A stretch of DNA of 64,000 nucleotides from assembly GCA_016184365.1 (NCBI GenBank), contig JACPCW010000075.1, positions 145,617-209,616 on the forward strand. The letters are read 5' to 3'. The position numbers and the translations under genes are program-made. Origin of the DNA: Candidatus Rokuibacteriota bacterium (GTDB taxonomy: Bacteria > Methylomirabilota > Methylomirabilia > Rokubacteriales > CSP1-6). Shown here one piece after another: positions 26,526 to 35,114 of this stretch; the stretch's first letter is position 1; the number at the start of each line of letters is the position of its first letter. The notes under the pieces are model-generated. The model had not been told where the DNA came from. It searched no databases and worked only from the letters and a program-made list of their open reading frames with translations.

Positions 26526-27308
26526 ATGGCGGTAACCCCGTCGGGGCCCTCCGCGCGCACCGACCTCGCGAAGCTCGGGGAGCTCGAGCTGCTCGAGCTC
26601 GTCCGGTCCCATCCCGTGCCGGCGCACGTCGCGATCATCATGGACGGCAACGGCCGCTGGGCGACGCAGCGCGGGTGGCCGCGCGCGGCGGGGCACAAGG
26701 AAGGCGTGACGGCCGCCCGCCGGGTCATCCGCGCGGCCGACGACGTGGGGCTCCGCTATCTCACGCTCTACGCGTTTTCGACGGAGAACTGGAGCCGGCC
26801 CGCGCAGGAAGTGTCGATGCTGATGGCGCTGCTCGAGCGCGCGATCGTCTCCGAGCTGCCGGAGCTCATGGAGCGCAACGTGCGGCTGCGCATCATCGGC
26901 CGTGCGGACGGCGTGCCCGCGCCGGTGCAGCGCGGCATCGATCGTGTCGTGAACGGCACGGCGAACAACACCGGGCTCCAGCTGTTCATGGCCTTCAACT
27001 ACGGCGGGCGCGACGAGCTCCTCGACGCGTTCCGCGCGCTCGCCCGTCGCGTCGCGGCCGGCGAGCTCACGCCCGACGAGATCACCGAAGCGCACGTCAC
27101 GCGCGCGCTCTACACGAAGGACGTCCCCGATCCGGACCTTCTCATCCGCACGAGCGGCGAGATGCGGGTGTCGAACTTCCTGCTCTGGCAGATCGCCTAT
27201 ACCGAGCTGTGGATCACGCCCACCCTGTGGCCGGAGTTCGGCGCCGCCGACCTCTACCGGGCCGTCGCCGACTTCCAGGGACGCGTTCGCCGCTTCGGGG
27301 GCGTGTGA
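26526..27308 (+). CDS. uppS: Isoprenyl (undecaprenyl) diphosphate synthase
   Basis: A 260-residue cis-prenyltransferase. It has HVAIIMDGNGRWATQRGWPR with the catalytic aspartate (about residue 40), GHKEGVTAARRVI, YLTLYAFSTENWSRP, FNYGGRDEL and DLLIRTSGEMRVSNFLLWQ. It builds the long polyprenyl diphosphate that becomes the lipid carrier for wall and glycan synthesis. The product is a likely source of the carrier used by the glycosyltransferases at 14308 and 17512. An N-terminal extension of about 30 residues precedes the core. Confidence 0.95.
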   Translation: MAVTPSGPSARTDLAKLGELELLELVRSHPVPAHVAIIMDGNGRWATQRGWPRAAGHKEGVTAARRVIRAADDVGLRYLTLYAFSTENWSRPAQEVSMLMALLERAIVSELPELMERNVRLRIIGRADGVPAPVQRGIDRVVNGTANNTGLQLFMAFNYGGRDELLDAFRALARRVAAGELTPDEITEAHVTRALYTKDVPDPDLLIRTSGEMRVSNFLLWQIAYTELWITPTLWPEFGAADLYRAVADFQGRVRRFGGV

Positions 27309-27378
27309 TCGCCATGCAGCGCCTCGATTGCGTGCGGCCGTGACGGGAGTCGCGACGCTCCGCCTCGGAGGTGACGAC

Positions 27379-28182
27379 GTGCCGACGTCGGCGCTCGCGA
27401 AGCGACTGGTCAGTGCGGTCACCCTGATTCCCGCCGTCGTGTGGCTGACGCTCGCGGGACCGGCCGTGGTGTTTCACGCCGTGGTCATCGCGCTCGCGGC
27501 GGGGGCCGCGTGGGAGCTCGCGCGGATGTTCGAGCGGGCCGGCCGCGGAACGCACGGCTGGCTGACGCCCGCCGTCGCCGCCTTGGTGACCGCGAGCTTC
27601 GTGCGGCCGCGTCTCGTCCCCGCGGCGCTGACGGCGGCCGTGCTGCTGACGCTGGCCGCGCCGCTCTGGCGACGGACCGCGCCTTCGACGGACGCCGTCA
27701 CGACGACGCTGCTCGCGATCACGTACGTCGGCTGGATGCTCGGCCACGGCGTGCTCCTGCGCGAGCTGCCGAACGGCGGTCCGCTCGTGCTGCTCCTCCT
27801 CGGCGTCACGTGGGCCGGCGACAGCGCCGCCTACTTCGTCGGCTCGACGATCGGACGGACGAAGCTCGCCCCGGTCGTCAGCCCGAACAAGACCATCGAA
27901 GGCGCCGTCGGGCAGGTGGTGGCGGCGATCATCGCCGCGATCGCGCTCCACGGGTGGCTCGTCCCCGAGTGGACGTGGCTGGCGGCCGCGGTGGCGGGCG
28001 TCGTCCTCGGCACCGTGGCGCAGATCGGGGATCTCGCCGAGTCGGTGATCAAGCGGTCGCTCGGCACGAAGGACACCGGCGGGCTCATCCCCGGTCACGG
28101 CGGCGTGCTCGACCGCCTCGACAGCGTCCTCTTCAACGTGCCGGCGCTGTACTACCTCGTCACCCTCGGAGGGCGCACGTGA
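27379..28182 (+). CDS. cdsA: Phosphatidate cytidylyltransferase
   Basis: A 267-residue integral membrane protein with repeated hydrophobic helices and the C-terminal CdsA signature (SVIKRSLGTKDTGGLIPGHG, then GVLDRLDSVLF), containing the metal-binding acidic residues. It makes CDP-diacylglycerol from phosphatidic acid and CTP. The GTG at 27379 is preferred over upstream TTG 27328 and GTG 27340 because GGAGGTGAC lies just before it. It overlaps dxr (GTGA). Confidence 0.94.
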   Translation: MPTSALAKRLVSAVTLIPAVVWLTLAGPAVVFHAVVIALAAGAAWELARMFERAGRGTHGWLTPAVAALVTASFVRPRLVPAALTAAVLLTLAAPLWRRTAPSTDAVTTTLLAITYVGWMLGHGVLLRELPNGGPLVLLLLGVTWAGDSAAYFVGSTIGRTKLAPVVSPNKTIEGAVGQVVAAIIAAIALHGWLVPEWTWLAAAVAGVVLGTVAQIGDLAESVIKRSLGTKDTGGLIPGHGGVLDRLDSVLFNVPALYYLVTLGGRT

Positions 28183-29345
28183 AGCGGCTCACCCTGCTGG
28201 GCGCCACGGGGTCGATCGGCCTGCGGACGCTCGAGCTCGTCTCGAGCTTCCCGGACGACTTCGAGGTGGCGGCGCTGGCGGCCCGCGGGTCCAACGTCGA
28301 CCTCGTCGTCGATCTCGTCCGGAAGTATTCGCCGCGCGCCGTCGCGCTGCTCGACCGTGACGCGCTCGAGCGTCTCGCGCGGGCGCTGCCGTCGCCGCGG
28401 CCCGAGCTCTTCGCCGGCCCCGAGGGTCTCGCCACGGTCGCGCGCGACGTCGACGCCGACATCGTCGTGTCGGCGCTGGTCGGCGGCGTCGGCCTGCTGC
28501 CGACGATGGCCGCGATCCAGAGCGGCCGCACCGTCGCGCTCGCGAACAAGGAAACGCTCGTGATGGCCGGCAGCCTGATGACGGCGGCCGCGCGCGAGCG
28601 GGGTGTGGCGCTGCTGCCGGTCGACTCGGAGCACAACGCCGTCTTCCAGTGCCTCGCCGGTCACAACCGCGCGGACGTGCACCGCATCCTGCTGACGGCG
28701 TCCGGCGGTCCGTTCCGCGAGACGCCGAAGGCGAAGCTCGATCACGCCACCGTCGAGGACGCGCTGCGCCACCCGACGTGGAAGATGGGCGCGAAGATCA
28801 CGATCGATTCGGCGACGCTCATGAACAAGGGGCTCGAGGTCATCGAGGCCCGCTGGCTCTTCGACGTGGCCCCGGAGCAGGTGCAGATCATCATTCACCC
28901 GCAGTCGATCGTGCACTCGATGGTCGAGTACGTGGATGGCTCCGTCATCGCCCAGCTCGGCGTCGCCGACATGGGCATCCCGATCCTCTATGCGCTCACG
29001 TATCCGGAGCGCCGGCCGGTGCCGGCGGCGCGTCTCGACCTGACGCGCGCCGGCGCGCTCACGTTCTTCCCGCCCGATACGGACCGGTTCCCGTGCCTCG
29101 TCCTCGCGCGTGAAGCGCTGGACGCCGGGGGCCTCGCGCCGGCGGTGCTGAACGCCGCGAACGAAATCGCCGTCGCGGCCTTCCTCGATCGCCGCGTCGG
29201 CTTCATGGAGATTCCCGCGCTCATCCGGCGGGCGCTCGACCGGCATCCCGGCGGCGCTCTCCGTTCGATCGACGAATGTATCGCCGCGGACGCGGACACG
29301 CGTGCGGCGGTGCGCGCGTGGATCGACGCGCGGTCTGGAGGGTAG
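28179..29345 (+). CDS. dxr: 1-deoxy-D-xylulose 5-phosphate reductoisomerase
   Basis: A 388-residue enzyme of the MEP isoprenoid pathway. Landmarks are LTLLGATGSIGLRTLEL (NADPH binding), ALANKETLVMAG, LLPVDSEHNAVFQCL with the metal ligands, ASGGPFRETP, and TIDSATLMNKGLEVIEA. It converts DXP to MEP. GTG 28179 overlaps the cdsA stop. With ispG 1.5 kb downstream and uppS upstream it forms an isoprenoid block. Confidence 0.97.
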   Translation: MKRLTLLGATGSIGLRTLELVSSFPDDFEVAALAARGSNVDLVVDLVRKYSPRAVALLDRDALERLARALPSPRPELFAGPEGLATVARDVDADIVVSALVGGVGLLPTMAAIQSGRTVALANKETLVMAGSLMTAAARERGVALLPVDSEHNAVFQCLAGHNRADVHRILLTASGGPFRETPKAKLDHATVEDALRHPTWKMGAKITIDSATLMNKGLEVIEARWLFDVAPEQVQIIIHPQSIVHSMVEYVDGSVIAQLGVADMGIPILYALTYPERRPVPAARLDLTRAGALTFFPPDTDRFPCLVLAREALDAGGLAPAVLNAANEIAVAAFLDRRVGFMEIPALIRRALDRHPGGALRSIDECIAADADTRAAVRAWIDARSGG

Positions 29346-29350
29346 CAGTC

Positions 29351-30715
29351 GTGACGATGGTCGTTTCGTTCGTCATCGTGATCGGCGTGCTGATCCTGAT
29401 CCACGAGCTCGGCCACTTCCTGGTCGCGCGGTGGGTGGGCGTGGGCGTCGAGCGGTTTTCGATCGGATTCGGTCCCGTGCTCGCGCGCTGGCGCGGCAAG
29501 GAGACGGAGTACTGCCTGTCGCTCATCCCGATGGGCGGCTACGTGAAGATGATGGGCGAGGAGAGTCCGCTCGAAGGCGGCGAGACGCTCCCGTACGACC
29601 CGACCAAGGCGTTCTCGTTCAAGCCGCTGTGGGCGCGCTTCCTGATCGTCTTCGCCGGGCCGGGGATGAACTTCGTGCTCGCCGCCGCGATCTTCGCTCT
29701 CGTCCTCGCGACCGTCGGCCGTCCGGTGTGGCCCGCGGTGATCGGGCGCGTCACCGAAGGCAGCCCCGCCGCGTCGGCCGGCCTTCGAACCGGCGATCGC
29801 ATCGTCGCCGTCGGGGGCCGCACCGTCGCGCACTGGGAAGATCTCGAGCGCGCCGTCGCCGGGTCCGACGGCCGGTCGCTCGACCTGGCGATCGAGCGCG
29901 GTGGCGCCACGCAGAAGATGTCGATGGCACCGCGACGCGCCACGCATCGCGATCCGATCTTCAAGGAGGCGCGCGAAGTGTGGGAGCTCGGCGCCGGACC
30001 GCAGCTCGTTCCACACATCGGCTCCGTGAATCCCGGGTCGCCGGCCGAGAAAGCGGGCATCAAGCCGGGCGACCAGGTCACCGCCGTCGCGGGGCAGCCG
30101 GTCTACACCCCCGAAGAGCTGATGCTGGCCATCCAGAAGCGTGGCGGCCAGACGTTCCCGGTGACCGTCGACCGCCAGGGGCGCCCCGAAACGGTCAACG
30201 TCACCGCGAACGCGGTGAAGGAGAAAGGGCCGACCGGCGTCGAGACCGAAGTCGGCCGCATCGGCGTCGGCATCGTCACGCGCGCGGTGAGCTACGAGGC
30301 GTACAACCCCGTCCTCGCCGCGTGGTACGGGGTCGTCAAAACCTGGGACATGAGCGTGCTGACCGTGAAGGGCCTCTGGAAGGTCCTGGTCGGCTCGATC
30401 GACCGGTCGAACATCGGCGGCCCGATCCAGATCGCCGCGGAAGCCGGACGGCAGGCCAAGGAGGGGTTCGGATCGCTCGCGCTGTTCACGGCGATCATCA
30501 GCGTGAACCTCGCGATCCTGAACCTGCTGCCGGTGCCGATGCTGGACGGCGGTCACCTCGCGTTCTTCATCGTCGAGGCCGTGCTCGGCCGTCCGATCTC
30601 GCTCAAGAAGCGAGAAACCGCCCAGCAGGTGGGCTTCGTGCTCCTCATGCTCCTGATGGGCTATGCGCTCTACAATGACCTGGTGCGCGTCGACGCCTTC
30701 AAGTTCTTCAAATAA
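29351..30715 (+). CDS. rseP: Site-2 (M50) zinc metalloprotease, RseP family
   Basis: A 454-residue membrane protease. The zinc motif HELGH (about residue 19) is in the first membrane helix and the third ligand is in LNLLPVPMLDGGHL near the C-terminus. Two PDZ domains lie between (about residues 125-195 and 215-295: PAASAGLRTGDRIVAVGG and PAEKAGIKPGDQVTAVAG). It cleaves membrane substrates such as anti-sigma factors or signal-peptide remnants. GTG 29351 has GGAGGG at 29337 as ribosome binding site; an ATG lies two codons later. The dxr-rseP order is widespread. Confidence 0.96.
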   Translation: MTMVVSFVIVIGVLILIHELGHFLVARWVGVGVERFSIGFGPVLARWRGKETEYCLSLIPMGGYVKMMGEESPLEGGETLPYDPTKAFSFKPLWARFLIVFAGPGMNFVLAAAIFALVLATVGRPVWPAVIGRVTEGSPAASAGLRTGDRIVAVGGRTVAHWEDLERAVAGSDGRSLDLAIERGGATQKMSMAPRRATHRDPIFKEAREVWELGAGPQLVPHIGSVNPGSPAEKAGIKPGDQVTAVAGQPVYTPEELMLAIQKRGGQTFPVTVDRQGRPETVNVTANAVKEKGPTGVETEVGRIGVGIVTRAVSYEAYNPVLAAWYGVVKTWDMSVLTVKGLWKVLVGSIDRSNIGGPIQIAAEAGRQAKEGFGSLALFTAIISVNLAILNLLPVPMLDGGHLAFFIVEAVLGRPISLKKRETAQQVGFVLLMLLMGYALYNDLVRVDAFKFFK

Positions 30716-30737
30716 GGCGCACACGCAAAGGATTGAA

Positions 30738-30797
30738 ATGAGCGAGCGCCGAATGTTCCGATTGGCTCAGCCGAATCAGATGGGGGTGTCCGCATGA
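30738..30797 (+). CDS. Possible 19-residue leader peptide translationally coupled to ispG
   Basis: Between rseP and ispG an ATG at 30738, preceded by AAAGGA at 30727-30732, opens a reading frame for MSERRMFRLAQPNQMGVSA whose TGA (30795-30797) overlaps the ispG ATG as ATGA. The spacing and overlap are those of a coupled upstream ORF. Its codons are less GC-rich than those of the flanking genes. ispG itself has no obvious ribosome binding site apart from GGGGG at 30782-30786. No homologue is known to me, so coding status is uncertain. Confidence 0.4.
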   Translation: MSERRMFRLAQPNQMGVSA

Positions 30798-32995
30798 TCG
30801 CCCGGCGGAAGTCCCGCCAGATTCAGCTGGGCACGCTGAAGGTCGGCGGCGACGCGCCGATCACCGTCCAGTCGATGACGAAGACGGACACGCGGGACGT
30901 CGAGGCGACGCTGCTCCAGATCTGGGCGCTGGAAGCCGCGGGCTGCGACATCATCCGCTGCGCCGTGCCGGTGCGCGAGGCCGCCGAGAAGCTCGGTGAG
31001 ATCAAGCGCCAGATCCGCATCCCGCTCGTCGCGGACATCCACTTCAATTACAAGCTCGCGCTGATCGCGCTCGAGCAGGGCGTCGACGGCCTGCGGCTCA
31101 ATCCCGGCAACATCGGCGGCAAGCGGTTCGTCGAGGAGGTCGTCGCCTCCGCGCGCGACAAGAAGATTCCGATCCGTATCGGCGTCAACGCCGGGTCGCT
31201 CGAGAAGGACCTGCTCGAGCGGCATGGCGGCCCGTCGGCCGAAGGCATGATCGAGTCCGCGCTCCGGCACATCCGCATCCTCGAGGACTGCAACTACACC
31301 GAGATGAAGATCTCGCTGAAGGCGTCCGACCCGCGGATGATGATCGAGGCCTACCGGGGTCTCGCCGGCAAGGTCGACTATCCGCTCCACCTCGGCGTGA
31401 CGGAAGCGGGCACGCCGGGCGTCGGGACGATCAAGTCCGCCGTCGGTCTCGGCGCGCTGCTGTCCGAGGGTATCGGCGACACGATCCGCGTGTCGCTCTC
31501 CGCGGATCCCGTCGAAGAGGTGCGCGTCGGCATCGACATCCTGAAAGCGCTCGGCCTCCGGAAGGGCGGTCTCACGTTCGTCGCGTGCCCGTCGTGCGGG
31601 CGCGCCGACGTCGATCTCGTCAAGCTCGCGAAGGAAGTCGAGGACGAGTTCAAGGGCCTGAACGAGGAGATCCACATCGCCGTGATGGGGTGTCTCCCGC
31701 CGGGCGAGATGGTCGTGACGCGCGACGGGCCCAAGCCGATCGAGACGGTTGTCGAGAGCGACGAAGTGCTCACGCACGCGGGGCGGTACGGCAAGGTCCT
31801 GTGGACGACGAGTCACACCTGGAACGGGGACGTCGTGGAGATTCATCCGACGGGGTTCGCGCCGTTCCGCGTGACCGCGAATCATCCGGTCTGGGCGTTT
31901 CCGCGGCCGCGAACGACGAAGGCCGGTCGGGAACGGTCGCCGCGGATCGCGACGGTCCTCGGCGGCGACACCGCGCCGCGCTGGGTCCCCGCCGGCGAGC
32001 TGACGCCGGGCTGGGTGGTCGCGTCCCCCGTTCCGCAGCACAAGGAGGATCGCGCGACGATCGTCGCCGACGGGCTGGGCGAAATCCCGATCGACGACGA
32101 CTTCATGACGCTCGCCGGCTACTACCTGGCCGAGGGCACGCTCTCGGGGAAGAACCGGAAGCCCTACCAGCAGTTCTTCTATTTCCACGAGCGCCAGACG
32201 GCGTACGTCGACCGCCTCTCGGGCATCCTGCGCGGCCTCGGGCTCAGCGTCGACGTCCGGTACCGGCGACACACGGCGGAGGTGGTCACGCACTCGCTCG
32301 CGCTCGGCCGGCTGCTCGAGTCAGAGTTCAGGCACGGCGCCGACCGGAAGCGTCTTCCGCCATGGATGGAGTCGCTGCCACACGACAAGCAGCGCGCCCT
32401 CATCCGGGCGCTGTGGGAAGGCGACGGCTACACCGGGTGCGTGAGAGGGTACACGCGCGCGACGTACTGCACGTCGTCCCATCGCCTGGGCATCCAGGTG
32501 CACCAGATTCTGCTGCGGCTGGGCGTCGCCGCGTTCCTGCATCATCGCGACCAGCGCGGCCGCAAGCGCAACTGGGTCGTGTCGGTGACGTCGCGGCAGG
32601 CGCTCGCGCGGCTCGGCGACATCCTCGGCGTCCCGCTCGTCGCTGGTGAGCGGTCCGACACCGGACAGGTGGCGCTCGACGACTCCGCGCTCTACGTCGG
32701 CGTCCGCGCGGTCAAGCGCCTGCCGTACGAGGGAGCCGTCTACAACCTCGAGGTCGAGGGCGATCACTCGTTCGTCACGCCGGGCGCGGCGCTGCACAAC
32801 TGCGAGGTCAACGGGCCCGGGGAGGCGCGCGCGGCGGACATCGGTGTCGCCGGTGGCAAGGGCATCGGGCTCATCTTCAAGAACGGCGAGGTCATCAGGA
32901 AAGTGCCGGAAGCCGAGATCGTGCAGGCCATGCGCGAAGAGGTCGAGCGGTTCCTGGCCGAGCGCCGCGCGGCGACGGCCGGAGTGGCGAGCTGA
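30794..32995 (+). CDS. ispG: 4-hydroxy-3-methylbut-2-enyl diphosphate synthase (IspG/GcpE) interrupted by an in-frame intein
   Basis: The precursor is 733 residues; removing residues 300-669 leaves 363, the normal length of IspG. The N-extein has the IspG TIM-barrel (GGDAPITVQSMTKTDTRD, IPLVADIHFNYKLA, LRLNPGNIGG, RIGVNAGSLEKD) and the first two [4Fe-4S] ligands C265 and C268 in FVACPSCGR. The C-extein begins with C670 in CEVNGPGEARAADIG, which becomes residue 300 after splicing and is the third cluster ligand; its spacing of 32 from C268 equals that in E. coli IspG (C273 to C305). The enzyme reduces MEcPP to HMBPP in the MEP pathway and needs reduced ferredoxin or flavodoxin. Unspliced protein lacks the cluster geometry and should be inactive. 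Confidence 0.96.
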   Translation: MIARRKSRQIQLGTLKVGGDAPITVQSMTKTDTRDVEATLLQIWALEAAGCDIIRCAVPVREAAEKLGEIKRQIRIPLVADIHFNYKLALIALEQGVDGLRLNPGNIGGKRFVEEVVASARDKKIPIRIGVNAGSLEKDLLERHGGPSAEGMIESALRHIRILEDCNYTEMKISLKASDPRMMIEAYRGLAGKVDYPLHLGVTEAGTPGVGTIKSAVGLGALLSEGIGDTIRVSLSADPVEEVRVGIDILKALGLRKGGLTFVACPSCGRADVDLVKLAKEVEDEFKGLNEEIHIAVMGCLPPGEMVVTRDGPKPIETVVESDEVLTHAGRYGKVLWTTSHTWNGDVVEIHPTGFAPFRVTANHPVWAFPRPRTTKAGRERSPRIATVLGGDTAPRWVPAGELTPGWVVASPVPQHKEDRATIVADGLGEIPIDDDFMTLAGYYLAEGTLSGKNRKPYQQFFYFHERQTAYVDRLSGILRGLGLSVDVRYRRHTAEVVTHSLALGRLLESEFRHGADRKRLPPWMESLPHDKQRALIRALWEGDGYTGCVRGYTRATYCTSSHRLGIQVHQILLRLGVAAFLHHRDQRGRKRNWVVSVTSRQALARLGDILGVPLVAGERSDTGQVALDDSALYVGVRAVKRLPYEGAVYNLEVEGDHSFVTPGAALHNCEVNGPGEARAADIGVAGGKGIGLIFKNGEVIRKVPEAEIVQAMREEVERFLAERRAATAGVAS
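31691..32800 (+). mobile_element. LAGLIDADG intein in IspG (370 residues)
   Basis: The intein starts with cysteine (CLPPGEMVVTRDG, block A) and ends with LHN before an extein cysteine, the classical splice junctions. Block B is seen as RVTANHPVWAFP with the T-x-x-H signature at intein residues 62-65. Two LAGLIDADG helices of a homing endonuclease occur at about residues 141-149 (LAGYYLAEG) and 237-246 (LIRALWEGDG), each with its acidic residue, so the nuclease may still be active. Block F reads VYNLEVEGDHSFVTPG and block G GAALHN. Base composition matches the host gene, which suggests a long residence. Insertion is directly in front of an invariant cysteine, typical of inteins at active-site positions. 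Confidence 0.96.
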
Positions 32996-33327
32996 TGGGT
33001 CAGTACCGCACGCACGTGTTCGTGTGCACGTCGGGCGAGACATGCCCGTCGCAGGGCGACGTCGAGAAATACGTGAAGTACCTGCGCGGCGAGGTCGTGA
33101 AGGCCAAGCTCCAGGCCGACGTCCGCATCAACAAGGCCGGTTGCTTCTCGCAGTGCGGCCACGGGCCGATGTTCGTCGTCTACCCGGACAACGTGTGGTA
33201 CGGCGGCGTGCAGGAATCCGACCTCCCGGAGATCTTCGCGTCGCACATCGTCGGCGGCAGGCCCGTCGAGCGGCTCGTGTACGAGCCCGGCGTCAAGGGC
33301 GCGAACAAGAAGCCGGACGCGCACTGA
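32995..33327 (+). CDS. Thioredoxin-like [2Fe-2S] ferredoxin
   Basis: A 110-residue protein with HVFVCTSGETCPSQGD at the N-terminus and KAGCFSQCGHGPMFVVYPDNVWYG in the middle, giving the four cysteines (C-x5-C and C-x3-C) of the thioredoxin-fold ferredoxins related to NuoE and to Aquifex/Clostridium shethna-type proteins. The ATG overlaps the ispG stop (TGATG), so both are made together. IspG needs two low-potential electrons per turnover, so this protein may be its electron donor or may serve cluster assembly; that is inference from position. Confidence 0.9.
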   Translation: MGQYRTHVFVCTSGETCPSQGDVEKYVKYLRGEVVKAKLQADVRINKAGCFSQCGHGPMFVVYPDNVWYGGVQESDLPEIFASHIVGGRPVERLVYEPGVKGANKKPDAH

Positions 33328-33346
33328 GCCCTCGCGGCGTACTGCG

Positions 33347-35059
33347 ATGCGGCTGACCCGTTCCCTCGTCCCGACGCTCCGCGAGGAGCCGGCCGACGCC
33401 GAGGCGCTCTCCCACAAGCTCATGCTGCGCGCGGGCCTGGTGCGCCAGCTCGCGGCCGGCATCTACGTGTGGCTCCCGCTCGGCCAGCGCGTCCTCGACA
33501 AGGTCAATCACATCATCCGCGAAGAGATGAACGCGATCGGCGGCCAGGAGATCACCATGCCGGTGCTGCACCCGGCGGAGATCTGGCAGGAGTCGGGCCG
33601 CTGGAACGCCATCGGCGGCGAGATGTTCCGGTTGAAGGACCGCAACGACCGCGAGATGTGCCTCGGCATGACGCACGAGGAAGTCATCGCATGGCTCGCC
33701 GCGCGCGAGATCCGCTCGTACCGCGACCTCCCGCAGATCTGGTACCAGATCCAGACGAAGGAGCGTGACGAAGCGCGTCCGCGGTCCGGCGTGCTGCGCA
33801 CCCGCGAGTTCCTCATGAAGGACTCGTACACGCTGGATCCCGACGAAGCCGCCCTCGATCGCTCGTACGCGGCGCACGAGCAGGCGTACCGGCGGATCTT
33901 CGACCGCTGCGGGCTCCGGTATCACGTCGTCGAGTCCGACGTCGGCATGATGGGCGGATTCGGCGCGCACGAGTTCATGGCGCCGTCGGCCGCCGGGGAA
34001 GACGAGATCGCGATGTGCGACGGCTGCGGCTATGCCGCGAACGTCGAGCTCGCGCGTGGCGTGCCCGCGCCGCCGGAGTTCCCGGCGTGGACGCGCGAGG
34101 ACGTGCCGACGCCGAACGTGCGGACGATCGCCGAGGTCTCGGCGCTGCTGAAGATCGACCCGCGGCTCACGATCAAGTCGCTGCTGTACATCGCGCCGAA
34201 GGCCGGGCCGGTCCTCGCGCTCGTGCGCGGCGATCACGACCTCCACGAGCGGAAGCTCGCCCGCGCGATCGGCGAGGAGATGCGCACGGCGCATCCCGAC
34301 GAGGTGCGCCAGCACCTCGGCGCGCCCGTCGGCTCGGTGGGTCCGATCGACGCGCGCGTCACCGTCCTCGCCGATGAGCACCTGCAGTCGGGGACGTACG
34401 TCGTCGGCGCCAACCGCGAGGGGCATCACGTACGCGGCGTCGTGCCCGGCCGCGATTTCCAGGCGCGCTTCGTCGACCTCCACACCGTCACCGCCGGTGA
34501 AGCGTGCACCACGTGCGGCACCGCGCTGCGCGTCGAGCGCGTGATCGAGATCGGCAACATCTTCAAGCTCGGGACGAAATTCTCGGTGCCGATGCGGGCC
34601 ATGTATCTCGACGAGACCGGCAAGGAGCGGCCCATCGTGATGGGGAGCTACGGCATCGGCCCCGCGCGCATTGCGGCCAGCGCGATCGAGCAGCTCGCCG
34701 ACGCCGACGGCATCGTCTGGCCATGGTCGATCGCTCCGTTCCCCGTCCACATCGTGCTCGTGAGCCTGCGCGACCAGGCGCAGGTCGCCGCGGCACAGGA
34801 GATCTACGCCGCCTGCGCGGCCCGCGGCCTCGACGCGCTGCTCGACGATCGCGACGAGCGCCCGGGCGTCAAGTTCAAGGACGCGGACCTTCTCGGGATG
34901 CCGGTCCGCGTGACGGTCGGGAACGCCCTCGCGAAGGAGGGTGTCGTCGAGGTCCGCGACCGCCGGACGCGACAGGATCAGCGCGTCCCGAAAGACGGGG
35001 TCGTCGCCGCCGTCGAAGCGCTTCGCCCGCCGAGGAACCCCGCGGGAAGCCGTTCCTGA
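33347..35059 (+). CDS. proS: Prolyl-tRNA synthetase (bacterial type)
   Basis: A 570-residue class II synthetase. Motif 1 and 2 regions are visible (LRAGLVRQLAAGIYVWLPLG, and RPRSGVLRTREFLMKDSYTL), followed by the inserted editing domain (about residues 225-390) that hydrolyses Ala-tRNA(Pro), and motif 3 in VMGSYGIGPARIAASAIEQ. The C-terminal anticodon-binding domain includes IYAACAARGLDALLDDRDERPGVKFKD-like sequence. It ends before an intrinsic terminator. Confidence 0.96.
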   Translation: MRLTRSLVPTLREEPADAEALSHKLMLRAGLVRQLAAGIYVWLPLGQRVLDKVNHIIREEMNAIGGQEITMPVLHPAEIWQESGRWNAIGGEMFRLKDRNDREMCLGMTHEEVIAWLAAREIRSYRDLPQIWYQIQTKERDEARPRSGVLRTREFLMKDSYTLDPDEAALDRSYAAHEQAYRRIFDRCGLRYHVVESDVGMMGGFGAHEFMAPSAAGEDEIAMCDGCGYAANVELARGVPAPPEFPAWTREDVPTPNVRTIAEVSALLKIDPRLTIKSLLYIAPKAGPVLALVRGDHDLHERKLARAIGEEMRTAHPDEVRQHLGAPVGSVGPIDARVTVLADEHLQSGTYVVGANREGHHVRGVVPGRDFQARFVDLHTVTAGEACTTCGTALRVERVIEIGNIFKLGTKFSVPMRAMYLDETGKERPIVMGSYGIGPARIAASAIEQLADADGIVWPWSIAPFPVHIVLVSLRDQAQVAAAQEIYAACAARGLDALLDDRDERPGVKFKDADLLGMPVRVTVGNALAKEGVVEVRDRRTRQDQRVPKDGVVAAVEALRPPRNPAGSRS

Positions 35060-35081
35060 CGCCCGTCGCCCGCGCCCGAGC

Positions 35082-35110
35082 TTGCCTGGGGTCGGGGCAC
35101 GTGCTAAAGT
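35082..35110 (+). promoter_or_regulatory. Candidate promoter of the rimP-nusA-infB operon
   Basis: TTGCCT (35082-35087) and TAAAGT (35105-35110) are 17 nt apart, each matching sigma-70 consensus at 4 of 6 positions. The predicted start, near 35117, falls at the left edge of the hairpin at 35115-35140, so the hairpin would form the 5' end of the transcript. Confidence 0.45.
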
Positions 35111-35114
35111 CCTG

